In this document: piece after piece, positions 9,966-18,417 of the stretch | How the letters are laid out: each line of letters starts with the position of its first letter | Position numbering within the stretch: the first letter of the stretch is position 1 | DNA from: Cladocopium goreaui | Taxonomy: Eukaryota > Sar > Dinophyceae > Suessiales > Symbiodiniaceae | Direction of reading: 5' to 3' | Assembly (NCBI GenBank): GCA_947184155.2 | Contig: CAMXCT020003398.1 | Span: 1 to 64,000, forward strand | Length of the DNA: 64,000 nt | Program-made: the position numbers and the translations under genes | Notes under the pieces: generated by a model | Database searches by the model: none | Seen by the model: only the letters and a program-made list of their open reading frames with translations | Told to the model about the DNA's origin: nothing

Positions 9966-10229
9966 ATGGATAGAGTTGAAATGGATGTGCTGGACATGGC
10001 CCTGGCAAGGCCTCCCAGCAATGCAATGGAGGAAATCCAAGCCTACTGGCAGTACCTGGAGTGCACCACGCCGTACTGCCATGGATGGCTTTGGAGGAGA
10101 CACCTGAATAACCCCACCTGGGGCATCAGGTGCTATGTGTGCAGAAAAGCCTGGAGAGAAACCTTCCAGCAAGATGGGTGGCAGCTCTGGGACCCTAGGC
10201 ACAAAAGGAAGTATGTGTATGGAACTTAA
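9966..10229 (+). CDS. Transposon gene 1: 87-aa zinc-ribbon protein
   Basis: ATG at 9,966 is the first start after hairpin cluster a. The frame extends upstream through the hairpins but starts there only with the ATG at 9,849, so the downstream start is preferred. The protein has a hydrophilic N-terminus and two cysteine pairs: CTTPYC (C-x4-C), then about 16 residues later CYVC (C-x2-C), with tryptophans between. This looks like one zinc ribbon of a small nucleic-acid or protein-binding module. The stop at 10,227 is followed 13 nt later by hairpin cluster b. I recognise no named family. An accessory role in transposition or RNA handling is conjecture. Confidence 0.7.
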   Translation: MDRVEMDVLDMALARPPSNAMEEIQAYWQYLECTTPYCHGWLWRRHLNNPTWGIRCYVCRKAWRETFQQDGWQLWDPRHKRKYVYGT

Positions 10230-10242
10230 AGAGCACCTGGAG

Positions 10243-10306
10243 TCCCTGAAAAAAGGTTGCCCTGAAAAAGGGATGCCCTGAAAAAGGGCTGCCTTGAAAA
10301 AAGGCT
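10243..10306 (+). repeat. Hairpin cluster b (downstream of gene 1)
   Basis: Four tandem stem-loops of the form CCCTGAAAAAGGG / GCCTTGAAAAAAGGC, 17-20 nt apart, begin 13 nt after the gene 1 stop. Confidence 0.9.
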
Positions 10307-10497
10307 GGTGCAACAAAGAGAAACTGACAATGAAGCAGGTGAAAAAAATGGGGATGGGGAGACTGGGTTGTTTCTGTTGCTGTTACAGCAGCATGTTCTT
10401 GTGCTGCACACTGCATGTTCCACCATGTCACACCTCTAGCTGCTGCAGCTTTTTTGGATCAAAATTGAAGGCACTTAGATATTGTCGCCTGGTCAAA

Positions 10498-10575
10498 GCC
10501 TTGCAAGAAGGCATTATACATCTAGCCTTGAAAAAAGGCAGAGCCTTGAAGAAAGGCAGGGCCTTGTGTAAGGGC
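10498..10575 (+). repeat. Hairpin cluster c (upstream of gene 2)
   Basis: GCCTTGCAAGAAGGC, GCCTTGAAAAAAGGC, GCCTTGAAGAAAGGC and GGCCTTGTGTAAGGGCC. The last ends 1 nt before the gene 2 ATG at 10,577. Confidence 0.9.
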
Positions 10576-10576
10576 C

Positions 10577-11634
10577 ATGGTGCTCATGAAGGCAGTCAAG
10601 AGAGGAGCAGGGGCTGGCAACAAAAACCACATCAAAAGGAATGCTTTTCCAGATGTCAGCCAAGACAAATTGGATGAGGAAGTGGACTGCTACATCAGAT
10701 CCATGGGAGTGGCTGCCAGCTTTGACTTGCTGGAATACAAACACTCCAAGGTCAGCAGGCAGAACAGCCAAAGGCCTTGTTCAAACTGCAGAAACTGGTG
10801 GAAGCAGTGCTGAAAGTCAGCCCTTCTGCCCAAATAAAATATGGGCAGCTCAGGCAAAGCTTGCAGATAGCTTGCAAGAAGTTTGGGATGGAACTTCTTT
10901 CTGCACACTGGCAAGTGGAAAATGCCCATTTGCCTGGCAAGGCTGCAGATGCCTTGGGTGTCATGCTGAAGCACTGGAGAAGGGTGACAGCTTCTCAGAC
11001 TGCCTGGGACAAATTTGGCAGAAAGCTTGAAGAAAGTCATTTCAAGCAGCTGCAAAGGCTTTACAAAATGATGCAGCATGGGGGCCAAACTGGGAAAGCC
11101 AAAAGGGAGCTTACAGCCCACATCAGTGATGTGACAGTGGATTCCACAGGCATGCCTGCTATGTTGAAAGCAAGCAGTGAGGAAGGTGAGGAAAACATTT
11201 CAGGCTTTGACAGCAAGGGCAGCCTGATGGATAGCCCACCTCCTGTTGCAAAAGGTCTTTGGAGGGAGATGGCAGGCAAACCTTTGAAGAAAAAACCTGC
11301 TACAAAAGCAAAAGAAACTGCTGGCCCATGCAAAAAACCAGCCAGCAAGCACAAGTCAAAGAAAGCAGGGTTGGCAGGTGGACCTGCAACCAAAATCCAC
11401 ACAGCTTCCTTGAGTGTGGGGGGTGGCAAGTCTCAAGCATACATACAACATGTTCCAGGGCCAGGAAATGAAAAGAGGCTGATTGTGGCTTGCACAATCA
11501 AGCAGGCAGCAGCTTTGAAGGTCTCACACAAGGCCTTAATACAAGAATTACTACCCAGATACAAAGTCCCTGGTACCACAAAGGGGGACATCCTCAAAGC
11601 CAGGGATGATCTTTTCCAAAAATATGAAAGGTGA
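10577..11634 (+). CDS. Transposon gene 2: lysine-rich protein, one frame break
   Basis: ATG at 10,577 directly follows hairpin cluster c. The first frame (KRNAFPDVSQDKLDEEVDCY...) is coherent to about 10,757, where coding moves to the frame read from about 10,760 (QAEQPKALFKLQKLVEAVLK...) and runs to TGA at 11,632. The break is 2 nt net and is an indel or an unrecognised intron. The joined product would be about 350 residues: an N-terminal alpha-helical part, a basic middle (KPLKKKPATKAKE) and a C-terminal SAP/winged-helix-like segment (IQELLPRYKVPGTTKGDILKARD; weak resemblance only). It could bind DNA or RNA. Hairpin cluster d starts 11 nt after the stop. No family is recognised. Confidence 0.7.
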
Positions 11635-11644
11635 AGTTAGCATT

Positions 11645-11697
11645 TGCCTTTCAAAAAGGCTTAGCCCTGCAAAAGGGCCACCCTTGCAAAAGGGCAG
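11645..11697 (+). repeat. Hairpin cluster d (downstream of gene 2)
   Basis: GCCTTTCAAAAAGGC, GCCCTGCAAAAGGGC and CCCTTGCAAAAGGG start 11 nt after the gene 2 stop. Confidence 0.92.
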
Positions 11698-11963
11698 CCA
11701 TGTTTTTGAAACATATATGGCCCTCCAAAGTGGGAAGGCAGCTCAGCTGGCAGCAGAGGCTACATGGCTGCTTGGGAAAAAAAGGTTGGGCAGCAGGCAG
11801 AGCAGCAGGAAATGAAGACATGGCATGTGTCATGAGAGTGGCAACTCAACAGCATGTGTCTGAAACCTTTTTGCATGCCTGCAGCTTGTTTTTGCTCAAG
11901 CATTCAACTGCCTGGCATTTTGTCGCCATTTTTCAACTGTTGCAAGCTTTGTGTCAAAAGGAA

Positions 11964-12014
11964 GGCCTTGAAAAAGGCAAAGCCTTGGAAAAAGGCCAGG
12001 CCCTGCAAACAGGC
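11964..12014 (+). repeat. Hairpin cluster e (upstream of gene 3)
   Basis: GGCCTTGAAAAAGGC, GCCTTGGAAAAAGGC and GGCCCTGCAAACAGGC end 10 nt before the gene 3 ATG at 12,024. The 266 bp between clusters d and e hold no supported gene. Confidence 0.9.
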
Positions 12015-12023
12015 ATAACAAAG

Positions 12024-12960
12024 ATGTCTGCCCAGGATGGGGGTGATGCACAACCTGACTGGAGTGCTGATGGAGACACAGATGTCAAAGAACCCAAGCA
12101 GGAAGAAGTCAAAAAGAAATCACCTCCCAGAGAGGCCCAGCCCAATGAAAAGAGCAACCCACCAAAGCAGTCACCCAGCCCTGCCAGGATAAACCCACCT
12201 GCCAGGAAGAACCCACCTGAGGAGAAGCCTGTGAAAGGTGGCTGGTCAAGGTCTTCTTGGCAGCCTGAGGATTCCTGGGAGGATGGCTGGGATGACAGCT
12301 ACTGGGGTCATGGCCAAAAAAGTTGGCCAAGATGGGAAGATGACCAATGGTCTTCCCATGGCAGAAAGGGGTGGGATGATGATGATTGGGGAAACCACCC
12401 CAAAAAGGGTGAGAGTCAAACCAGTGGCTCCTCCAAGGAAAGGAAAAAACTGGAGCAGCTGAGGCAGCAGTGCCCCCAAACTGATGATGAGGTGCTGAAG
12501 CTAGCTGCTATGGGAGGCAGCAGGTTCAAAAGGCTCCAAAAAAGACAGGAAGAAAGAGAAGAAAAAAGAGAGCAAGCTGAAAAGATGAAGAACCTGGAGA
12601 GCCAAGTGAGCCAGCTGCAGGAATGCAACCTGCAATGGATGCAATACCACCAGCAGCAGCAGTACCAACAAGCTGCATGGCAAGCAGCTTCTGCCTGGCC
12701 AACCCAAGCCTATGTGCCAATGGCTGCAGGGCCTATGCAAGGCCCAACACTGTTTTCTACTCATGCAGTGCTGTTGTTTTGGCATCATGTTATACCAAAT
12801 GTGTATCCAATTTCTGCTGCCACTTTGCCTTCTTAATTTCTTCTTTGCAGGCCAGCCCAGTGGAAAAAGCAGGAAGCATGAGCAGGCTGCCAGCCCTGCC
12901 ACTGCAAGCTCCAGTGCAGATGCTGGACCTCCAACCACAGGCTTGATTTTTTTTTTTTGA
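12024..12960 (+). CDS. Transposon gene 3: W/D-rich coiled-coil protein, one intron
   Basis: ATG at 12,024 follows hairpin cluster e by 10 nt. Exon 1 runs to 12,741 and exon 2 covers 12,851-12,960. The intron 12,742-12,850 has a GC donor (CAAG|GCCC) and an AG acceptor (TTTGCAG|GCCA); the repeated GGCC at both ends is a dinoflagellate-like trait. The protein has an acidic and lysine/proline-rich N-terminus, a tryptophan/aspartate/glycine-rich middle (SWEDGWDDSYWGHG and similar), a charged coiled coil (about EERKEQAEKMKNLESQ) and a glutamine-rich stretch. This is a low-complexity profile reminiscent of RNA-binding or scaffold proteins. It has no enzyme motif and belongs to no family I recognise. 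Confidence 0.72.
12742..12850 (+). other. GC-AG intron in gene 3
   Basis: Splicing at CAAG|GCCC and TTTGCAG|GCCA rescues an otherwise drifting reading frame (QGQPSGKSRKHEQ continues the protein). It is 109 bp long. Confidence 0.65.
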
Positions 12961-13178
12961 TACCTGCTGATGTTTTTTTGGCAGAGCAGTGTTGCCACCT
13001 GGGTTGTTGATTTTGGCCTGTGGCAGGTATGGCCAAAAGAGACTCCCTGAGGCCAAAAGCAGCCAGCAGGCCTGAGAAGGCCACCTATGCAGAAGTCCTG
13101 CAAAGAAATGATGAGAATAGAAAAGGTGAAGGGAAAAAAAGAAGAGGGGATAGACCCCCATGAAATACTCAGAGGATA

Positions 13179-13248
13179 GCCTTGCAAAAAGGCACACAGC
13201 CCTGAAAAAGGGCCAAGCCCTGAAAAAGGGCAAATCCCTGAAAAACGG
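13179..13248 (+). repeat. Hairpin cluster f (downstream of gene 3)
   Basis: GCCTTGCAAAAAGGC, GCCCTGAAAAAGGGC, GCCCTGAAAAAGGGC and TCCCTGAAAAACGGA. It begins about 220 nt after the gene 3 stop, the largest spacing of the set. Confidence 0.9.
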
Positions 13249-13883
13249 AAAAAAATTGAGCACTGCAATGGGCAGTAAGACTGGAGCCCTGCATGCTGTC
13301 CAATGGTGTTGGAAAAAATGGGAGGGGTGGAGCCTGGAGCTCGGAGGTTTTAGTTTCCAGTTGATGTGTTGTTCAACCTCAATTTCAACTAGTTGGGTTC
13401 TGGTACCTCAGTTTCAAATGTTCTTCAACCTCAATTTTGTTCATTGGAAATTTTAATTTCTGATATGGTTTTCAAATTTGTGTCAAGCCACCAAAAAAAG
13501 GCAAATGCCTGAGTTCCAAATGATGTTGTGTCTCCAACCCACCACATTTTTCTGATGGGCAATGTTTGGGGCCAAAAAAAATCAACATTGAAATATATTT
13601 TTGGCAGTAAAAAAATCCCCAAATGGGAAAATCTTTTTCTGGGCTGAAAAATTGGCACCCATCATATTCCATCATATGATGTCATATGATGGGGGGGGCC
13701 CATCATATGATGTGGGGGGCCATCATATGATGGCAAAAACCCATCATATGATGGGTGGGCCCATCATATTGCATCATATGATGCCATATGATGGGTCTCC
13801 ATTTTTTGGACTTTTTGGAAAATGCTGCAGCCATTTCAAAATCTCAAACAATTTTTGCTCGCCCTGTGAAAAGGCAAAGGTTG
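13249..13883. other. Intergenic spacer between genes 3 and 4
   Basis: No coding sequence is supported. The first 400 bp repeat TTCAACCTCAATTT-like pieces. The second part holds five CATCATATGATG palindromes. It is the longest spacer in the transposon and a candidate promoter or origin-like region. Confidence 0.5.
13670..13783. repeat. Five perfect CATCATATGATG palindromes
   Basis: The 12-bp palindrome occurs at 13,670, 13,701, 13,721, 13,742 and 13,772. Half-copies (CATCATATT, TCATATGATG) and G/C runs lie between. Spacing is 20-31 bp, so the sites could sit on similar helix faces. This suggests a dimeric protein-binding array; the function is unknown. Confidence 0.9.
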
Positions 13884-14009
13884 GGCCTTGCAAAGGGCAC
13901 CTCCAATGGGAAAGGCAAAGGCAATGAAAGTCGAAAAAAAATATGTGAAAAAGCAGGGCCCTGGAAAAGGGCAAGGCCCTGGAAAAGGGCAAAGCCCTGA
14001 GAAAGGGCC
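13884..14009 (+). repeat. Hairpin cluster g (start of gene 4)
   Basis: One copy, GGCCTTGCAAAGGGC, lies at 13,884. Three tandem copies, GGCCCTGGAAAAGGGC, GGCCCTGGAAAAGGGC and GCCCTGAGAAAGGGC, lie at 13,957-14,009. Unlike the other clusters, part of this one is readable as the N-terminus of the downstream protein (GPGKGQGPGKGQ). Confidence 0.88.
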
Positions 14010-15231
14010 ACCAAAGCCCAAAGGCATTTTGAAAAGGCCATCCACCTTAGCCTTGCCCAATAGAAATGACCCTGGACTCTCCCTTGAGGAGAAAATGGAA
14101 CAGTTTGCCAAAAAAACCAATGGGAACACCCAAGAGTTTTTGGATAGCCTCAGTGCCCCTCAGAGAGAGGCTCTCTGGGGAAGGTTTGCCAGGGCAAGGA
14201 AGTCCCTCAAAGACCAGAACTTGAACTCCCTTTGGGACAAGCGCTGCAAAGGAGAGGGATCAGAGCAGCACAAGAAGCAGCTGCTGTCCATCTACCTCAA
14301 GTCCAGAGGGGATCTGAAGAAGGGCAACCAGTATGCCAAAGAGTTGGTGGAGATCAGTGAGACCACTGGTATCTTGGTTGCATTTGGATGTGGTCTTCAG
14401 CCTGTGGCCTTCAGTCTGTGGCCTTCTCCCTTCTTGCCACAGCTGAGGCAGCAAGGAGACATCAGAATGGGTGCCATTCAATGTCATCCTTCAAAGATAT
14501 GGCCTCAAGGAGGCAATGCGCAGAGCACCTTTGGCTGCATGTTGTGAAGTCACTAGGCACAGCTATTGTCACTAAAGTGCCACACAACTTGTTGCAGTCT
14601 GTGGTTACAGTCTCAGGTGCAGAGAGGATCAATCCAATGCAGGGGGGATCCAAAGGACATGGAAGAGTGGCAATTTGCCTTGGAGAAAGAAGTGGCCTAC
14701 AAAGATGTGAAGAACCACCATGCTGTGGCTTTTGAAGCCTCTCAGAAGATGGAAGCCCTGGAGTGGATGAAAGCTAGGCAGCATGGCTCCATGAATACTG
14801 GAGATGGGTGCCAAGGTGAAGATGCTTTGTCTGATGTGCTGCCTGACAAAGCCAAAAGCAAAAAGAGGGAACCACTGGCCCTGATGGACAAAATGGATGA
14901 AGAAAGTGAGCAAGAGCCAGAGAAGACCCATAGCCCCAGCAAAAAGGCAACTGCACTTCACAAGGCAGTGGAAGATGCAGAGGTGCTGAGTGACCTTGGC
15001 AGAAGCAAGAGCAAGGACCAGGCAGCCAAGAGGGTTCAGAAAATGATCAAACTGATCAAAGATGTGAAGGGTACGGCTGGCAATGCAAGCCAGAAGGCAT
15101 TGCAGCCTTCCCTGTCAGAGCTAGAAAAAGTTTCCAGGAAAGGAAACAAGCTGAGTCTGGAGACCTGCAAGGACACCCTCTTGGATGCAGCCTTGGCACT
15201 GAAAAAAGTCCAGAAAGGCCTCCAGAAGTGA
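13906..15231 (+). CDS. Transposon gene 4: three-exon basic protein
   Basis: Best model: exon 1 13,906-14,368, exon 2 14,448-14,517, exon 3 14,643-15,231. Intron 1 is GT-AG (79 bp); intron 2 has a GC donor (CAAT|GCGC) with CAATGC repeated before the acceptor. Spliced, the frame reads SLEEKMEQF...LWGRFARARKS...KQLLSIYLKS, then WVPFNVILQRYG, then DPKDMEEWQFALEKE, followed by a long charged helical tail with KAKSKKR and a C-terminal basic coiled coil. A second ATG is at 13,924. Translation of the hairpins gives a GPGKGQ repeat, so the true start may differ. From memory, a similar helical domain is common in dinoflagellate gene models; I cannot name it. No catalytic motif is seen. Confidence 0.68.
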
Positions 15232-15249
15232 AGGCACTTGCAAGCATGT

Positions 15250-15300
15250 GCCTTGAGAAAAGGCAATGCCCTGAGAAAGGGCAGCCCCTGAAAAAGGGTT
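15250..15300 (+). repeat. Hairpin cluster h (downstream of gene 4)
   Basis: GCCTTGAGAAAAGGC, GCCCTGAGAAAGGGC and CCCCTGAAAAAGGGT start 18 nt after the gene 4 stop. The 180 bp to cluster i hold no gene. Confidence 0.92.
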
Positions 15301-15480
15301 TTGTCTCTTGGGGCTTCTGTGGCACCTTTGGCCATTCTCATGAGCTGGAAAAAGTGTAGCCCTGTGTGGTGGAAGAAGGCTGCCCCCAGGTTCCCTAAAC
15401 CAGCACCATGCTTCATTTTCTTAAAGCTGCATGCACACTGAGGAAGTGTTTTGGTTCCAGGTAGGACTAATATTTTGTTG

Positions 15481-15546
15481 CCTCTGCACAAGAGGAGCCC
15501 TGGAAAAGGGCAGCCCTGAAAAAAGGGCAGCCCTGCAAAAGGGCAG
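15481..15546 (+). repeat. Hairpin cluster i (upstream of gene 5)
   Basis: CCTCTGCACAAGAGG, GCCCTGGAAAAGGGC, GCCCTGAAAAAAGGGC and GCCCTGCAAAAGGGC end 13 nt before the gene 5 ATG at 15,560. Confidence 0.92.
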
Positions 15547-15559
15547 CAATGGATCAGAA

Positions 15560-17535
15560 ATGGAAAAGAAAAAATGGCAAGCAGCAAGCACCAACACCTC
15601 TTCAGAGAAGGAGCTTACCCCATTGGCTTCCTGTCTTCTGGAAAATTTTGCAAATGGGATGAGCGTATCTTGGCAGCACATCTCACCACATGTGCATGAC
15701 CATGCTTTCTGTTGCAATTTCCTTTTCAGCAGCTGCCAATCTGTTTCAGCCAAGGGACCATCCATCCAGGCTTTAGCGATGGCAGCTACTCAAAGTGGTG
15801 CCACAGGAGAGGACCTTCAGGAAATTTCAGCCCTGGGCAATTTTGGGAAAAATGCTCCTCACATAGCTTCCCAAATGGAAAGGAAATTTTGCCAGTCACC
15901 TGACATAGACCTTCCAAGCCCTTACTTGCTGGAGTGCCCAGTGAAGGTTGTCACCTCTGATGGAATTGGCACCAGCCTGAAAAGAATTGGGATGTTTCTG
16001 CCACATGAGTGGTTTCACTGGATGTCATCCTGCCCACACATTTCTGGGCTGGACACTTTGGAATCATTTTGGGAGTCACACTCTGCTGAAGATCCCCAAC
16101 TTCTTGGCAATCCTGTGAAGGAACCTGGGGTTGCATTTCTTTTTGTTCTTTTCATCTGTTTGTGAGCTGCTTTGGATTTGCTTCCACTGTGATGCTTCTC
16201 CTTCATGCTGCTATCTCAGGATATCAGAGAAAGGTTCTTACCCCTTGGCCTACATGGAGATGCAGGGGCCTTTCAGAAGAATGATCCATCCATGTGATCT
16301 CCATGAGGTCACTCCTGTCTAGCCAAAATGTTGCAACATCACAGTTGCTCTTGGTGGCCTTGCCAAAGGGATGCATCAGCAAAGGCCCTGGTGATCCCAG
16401 CAGTGATACCATGCACCATGTGTGGTCAGTGATTAAGTGGAGCTTTGAAGCTGTGTACTTCAACAAATTTCCAGAAGCTGATCACAGAGGAATTGCATGG
16501 CCTCAGAACAGCTGGAGGTCAGAGATGGCTGGGCAACCTTTGAACTCTGATGGCCATTCAGGTCTTCTTTTTGCAATCCAAGGTGATGCTGAATACCTTC
16601 AGAATGAGTTTGGCTTGACCCTGGCCTCCCATGAAAACATGTGTTTTCATTGTGGGGCAAATAAATCGACTTTCCCCTACAATGACTTCAGGCCTGGAGC
16701 TGCTTGGAGAGCCACCATGGTGCCTCATGCTGGGACATCCCCCACTGAGCACCTGGTGTCACAAATCACAGGTGTGACTGGAGATACCTTTAAATTCGAC
16801 ATTCTCCACACCCTTGAAGAAGGATTGACAGCCCACTGCCTTGCCAACTGTGCCTTTGACTGGGTTTTGAGATCTGACTGGCCTGGGACCCATGGTGTCA
16901 GGCTCAGAACACTCTTTGGGAAGATATTCACACTCTATACTGAGTTGGGCATTGAGAGTGAGAACAGGATCAGGAGATTTCCTATGTCAGCCTTTTGCCG
17001 CCCCGAATTCAAATGGGACAGCTTTCCATCCTTGAGTGGAATCAAAGCCAAGCAGTGCAGGTGGCTAGTTCCTGTGTTTCTGCAGATTTGTGAAGAATAC
17101 AAGGATCCAGAAGATTCCTATTCTCAGCACAGATTTGACTGCTTGAAACATTTGAATGATGTCTATGACACCATGGACAGAGCTGGTCTGCACCCTAGCA
17201 CCAATGATGCAAAAGCCTTCAGGAAGAGCCTGGACAATTGCCTTCTGCACTACAGCAGACTGTCAGTGTTGAGCATGAAAGCAGGAGTGCTCATGTGGAA
17301 TACAATTCCAAAGATGCATTGGGCCCAGCACCTTGGCTGGTTCAACCCAAAGTATTACTCTTGCTATCAAGGTGAAACAATGGTGGGGCACATGTCTGCC
17401 CTGGGGCATGCATGCCTGAATGGAACTCCAGCACATCAGGTGCCTCTCAAAGTTTGCTGGAGATTCAGGCTGGCATTTCACCTCAGGAACCAAGGTGCAG
17501 AGTTTGCCTTTGCAGCTTCTGACAGTGATGGCTAA
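15560..17535 (+). CDS. Transposon gene 5: candidate DDE-type transposase
   Basis: ATG at 15,560 follows cluster i. Exon 1 runs to about 15,660; exon 2 is 15,730-16,120; a 99-bp intron 16,121-16,219 has a GA donor (AAG|GAAC) and CAG|GATA acceptor; the last part runs to TAA at 17,533. A 1-2 nt frame change is needed near 16,290, either an indel or a tiny intron. Candidate catalytic acidic residues: LHGDAGAF (16,259), FKFDILHTLEEG (16,798) and YQGETMVG (17,374). A C-x2-C with a nearby histidine (HENMCFHCG, about 16,635) may bind zinc. Tryptophan-rich helices surround these. The order D...D...E over about 370 residues suits an RNase-H-fold transposase, but the assignment is inferred from position in a TIR element. 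Cluster j begins 2 nt after the stop. Confidence 0.72.
16121..16219 (+). other. GA-AG intron in gene 5
   Basis: AAG|GAACCT to CTCAG|GATATC. AGGA is repeated at both boundaries. Removing it joins GNPVK to DIRERFLPLGLHGD in one frame. GA donors are a known dinoflagellate peculiarity. Confidence 0.7.
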
Positions 17536-17536
17536 A

Positions 17537-17588
17537 GCCTTGCAAAAGGCATGTGCCCTGCAAAAGGGCTTAGCCCTGCAAAAGGGCT
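17537..17588 (+). repeat. Hairpin cluster j (downstream of gene 5)
   Basis: AGCCTTGCAAAAGGC, GCCCTGCAAAAGGGC and GCCCTGCAAAAGGGC begin 2 nt after the gene 5 stop codon. Confidence 0.94.
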
Positions 17589-17695
17589 TTCAACTCTTAG
17601 CTGCACCTCTATCTAAACTTTTGCAAGCTGAGCCTAAAAGAAGTGGTGCCTGTGTTCCAACCCAGTGAGAAAGTGGATCCAGAAATCAAACAGGA

Positions 17696-17857
17696 TTTAT
17701 TGGTAAAACCAATAAAGACCCTTATTGGTTGGTCCTCAAATGTTATTGGTTAGTTCAATAAAGGGGTTCAAGCCACAAACCAATAAGATCAGCTGTTTTA
17801 TTGGTTTCTTCCCACATTATCGAAAGCAGCGTTTTTTATTGATTCTTTCCAATAAAG
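17696..17857. repeat. Right subterminal TTATTGG/CCAATAA repeats
   Basis: About seven copies of the 7-mer in both orientations lie in 160 bp, mirroring the left end. Confidence 0.85.
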
Positions 17858-17868
17858 CGCTCTCTGGG
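17835..17868 (-). repeat. Right terminal inverted repeat of the transposon
   Basis: Reverse complement of 9,611-9,644 with no mismatch in 34 bp. It ends CTCTCTGGG, followed by the TA target duplicate. Confidence 0.97.
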
Positions 17869-18232
17869 TATCGCTCCCTCCCAGCGAAGCTCTCCGCAAG
17901 CTATTTGCACGCTTTCATGTCCGTCCAGCATGCTGTATCGCTTCCTCCCAGCGAAGCTTTCCCCAAGCTATTTCCACGGTTTCGTGTCCGTCCAGCATGT
18001 TGTATCGCTCCCTCCCAGCGAAGCTTTCCGCAAGCTATTTCCACGTTTCGTGTCCGTCCAGCATGCTGTATCGCTTCCTCCCAGCGAAGCTTTCCCCAAG
18101 CTATTTCCACGGTTTCGTGTCCGTCCAGCATGTTGTATCGCTCCCTCCCAGCGAAGCTTTCCGCAAGCTATTTCCACGTTTCGTGTCCGTCCAGCATGCT
18201 GTATCGCTTCCTCTCAGCGAAGCTCCGCAAGG
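17869..18232. repeat. 67-bp satellite, right part (about 5 units)
   Basis: It continues the array of 9,045-9,610 in the same orientation and phase, starting TATCGCTCCCTCCCAGCG. Alternate units carry CATGTTG instead of CATGCTG and lose one base in CCACGTTTCG, a pattern of two-unit (133-134 bp) higher-order repetition. Confidence 0.93.
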
Positions 18233-18417
18233 CTCTTATGGTGTCCAGCGTCGGTCTGTTTTCATAACGAGAGCTGGAAGATGTTATTTGGAGATACATG
18301 CTCTCATAGGAATGCCAATGATATCATGATGGTATATAACTATGGTTGCTGCAAGTGTCACTGCATCCACCACTTTGTTTATTGTGTGCTGCACTACTTC
18401 TCTCTTCTTTCGTTTCT

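Larger units (their letters stand above)
9611..17868 (+). mobile_element. 8,258-bp five-gene DNA transposon with 34-bp TIRs
   Basis: Perfect 34-bp inverted termini (9,611-9,644 and 17,835-17,868) begin CCCAGAGAGCGCTTTATTGG. They are flanked by TA on both sides (9,609-9,610 and 17,869-17,870). Removing the element and one TA restores the satellite sequence CATGCTGTATCGC, so the boundaries are exact. Subterminal TTATTGG/CCAATAA repeats fill both ends. Inside are five plus-strand genes, each bracketed by hairpin clusters. The last gene is transposase-like. TA duplication is typical of Tc1/mariner, but this length, gene number and transposase do not fit that family as I know it. I cannot place it in a named superfamily. 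Confidence 0.95.

Noticed and set aside
10757..10764. 8-nt intron GTCAGCAG in gene 2
   Set aside because: It would repair the frame exactly, but it is far below the minimum size for spliceosomal introns. An indel is more likely.
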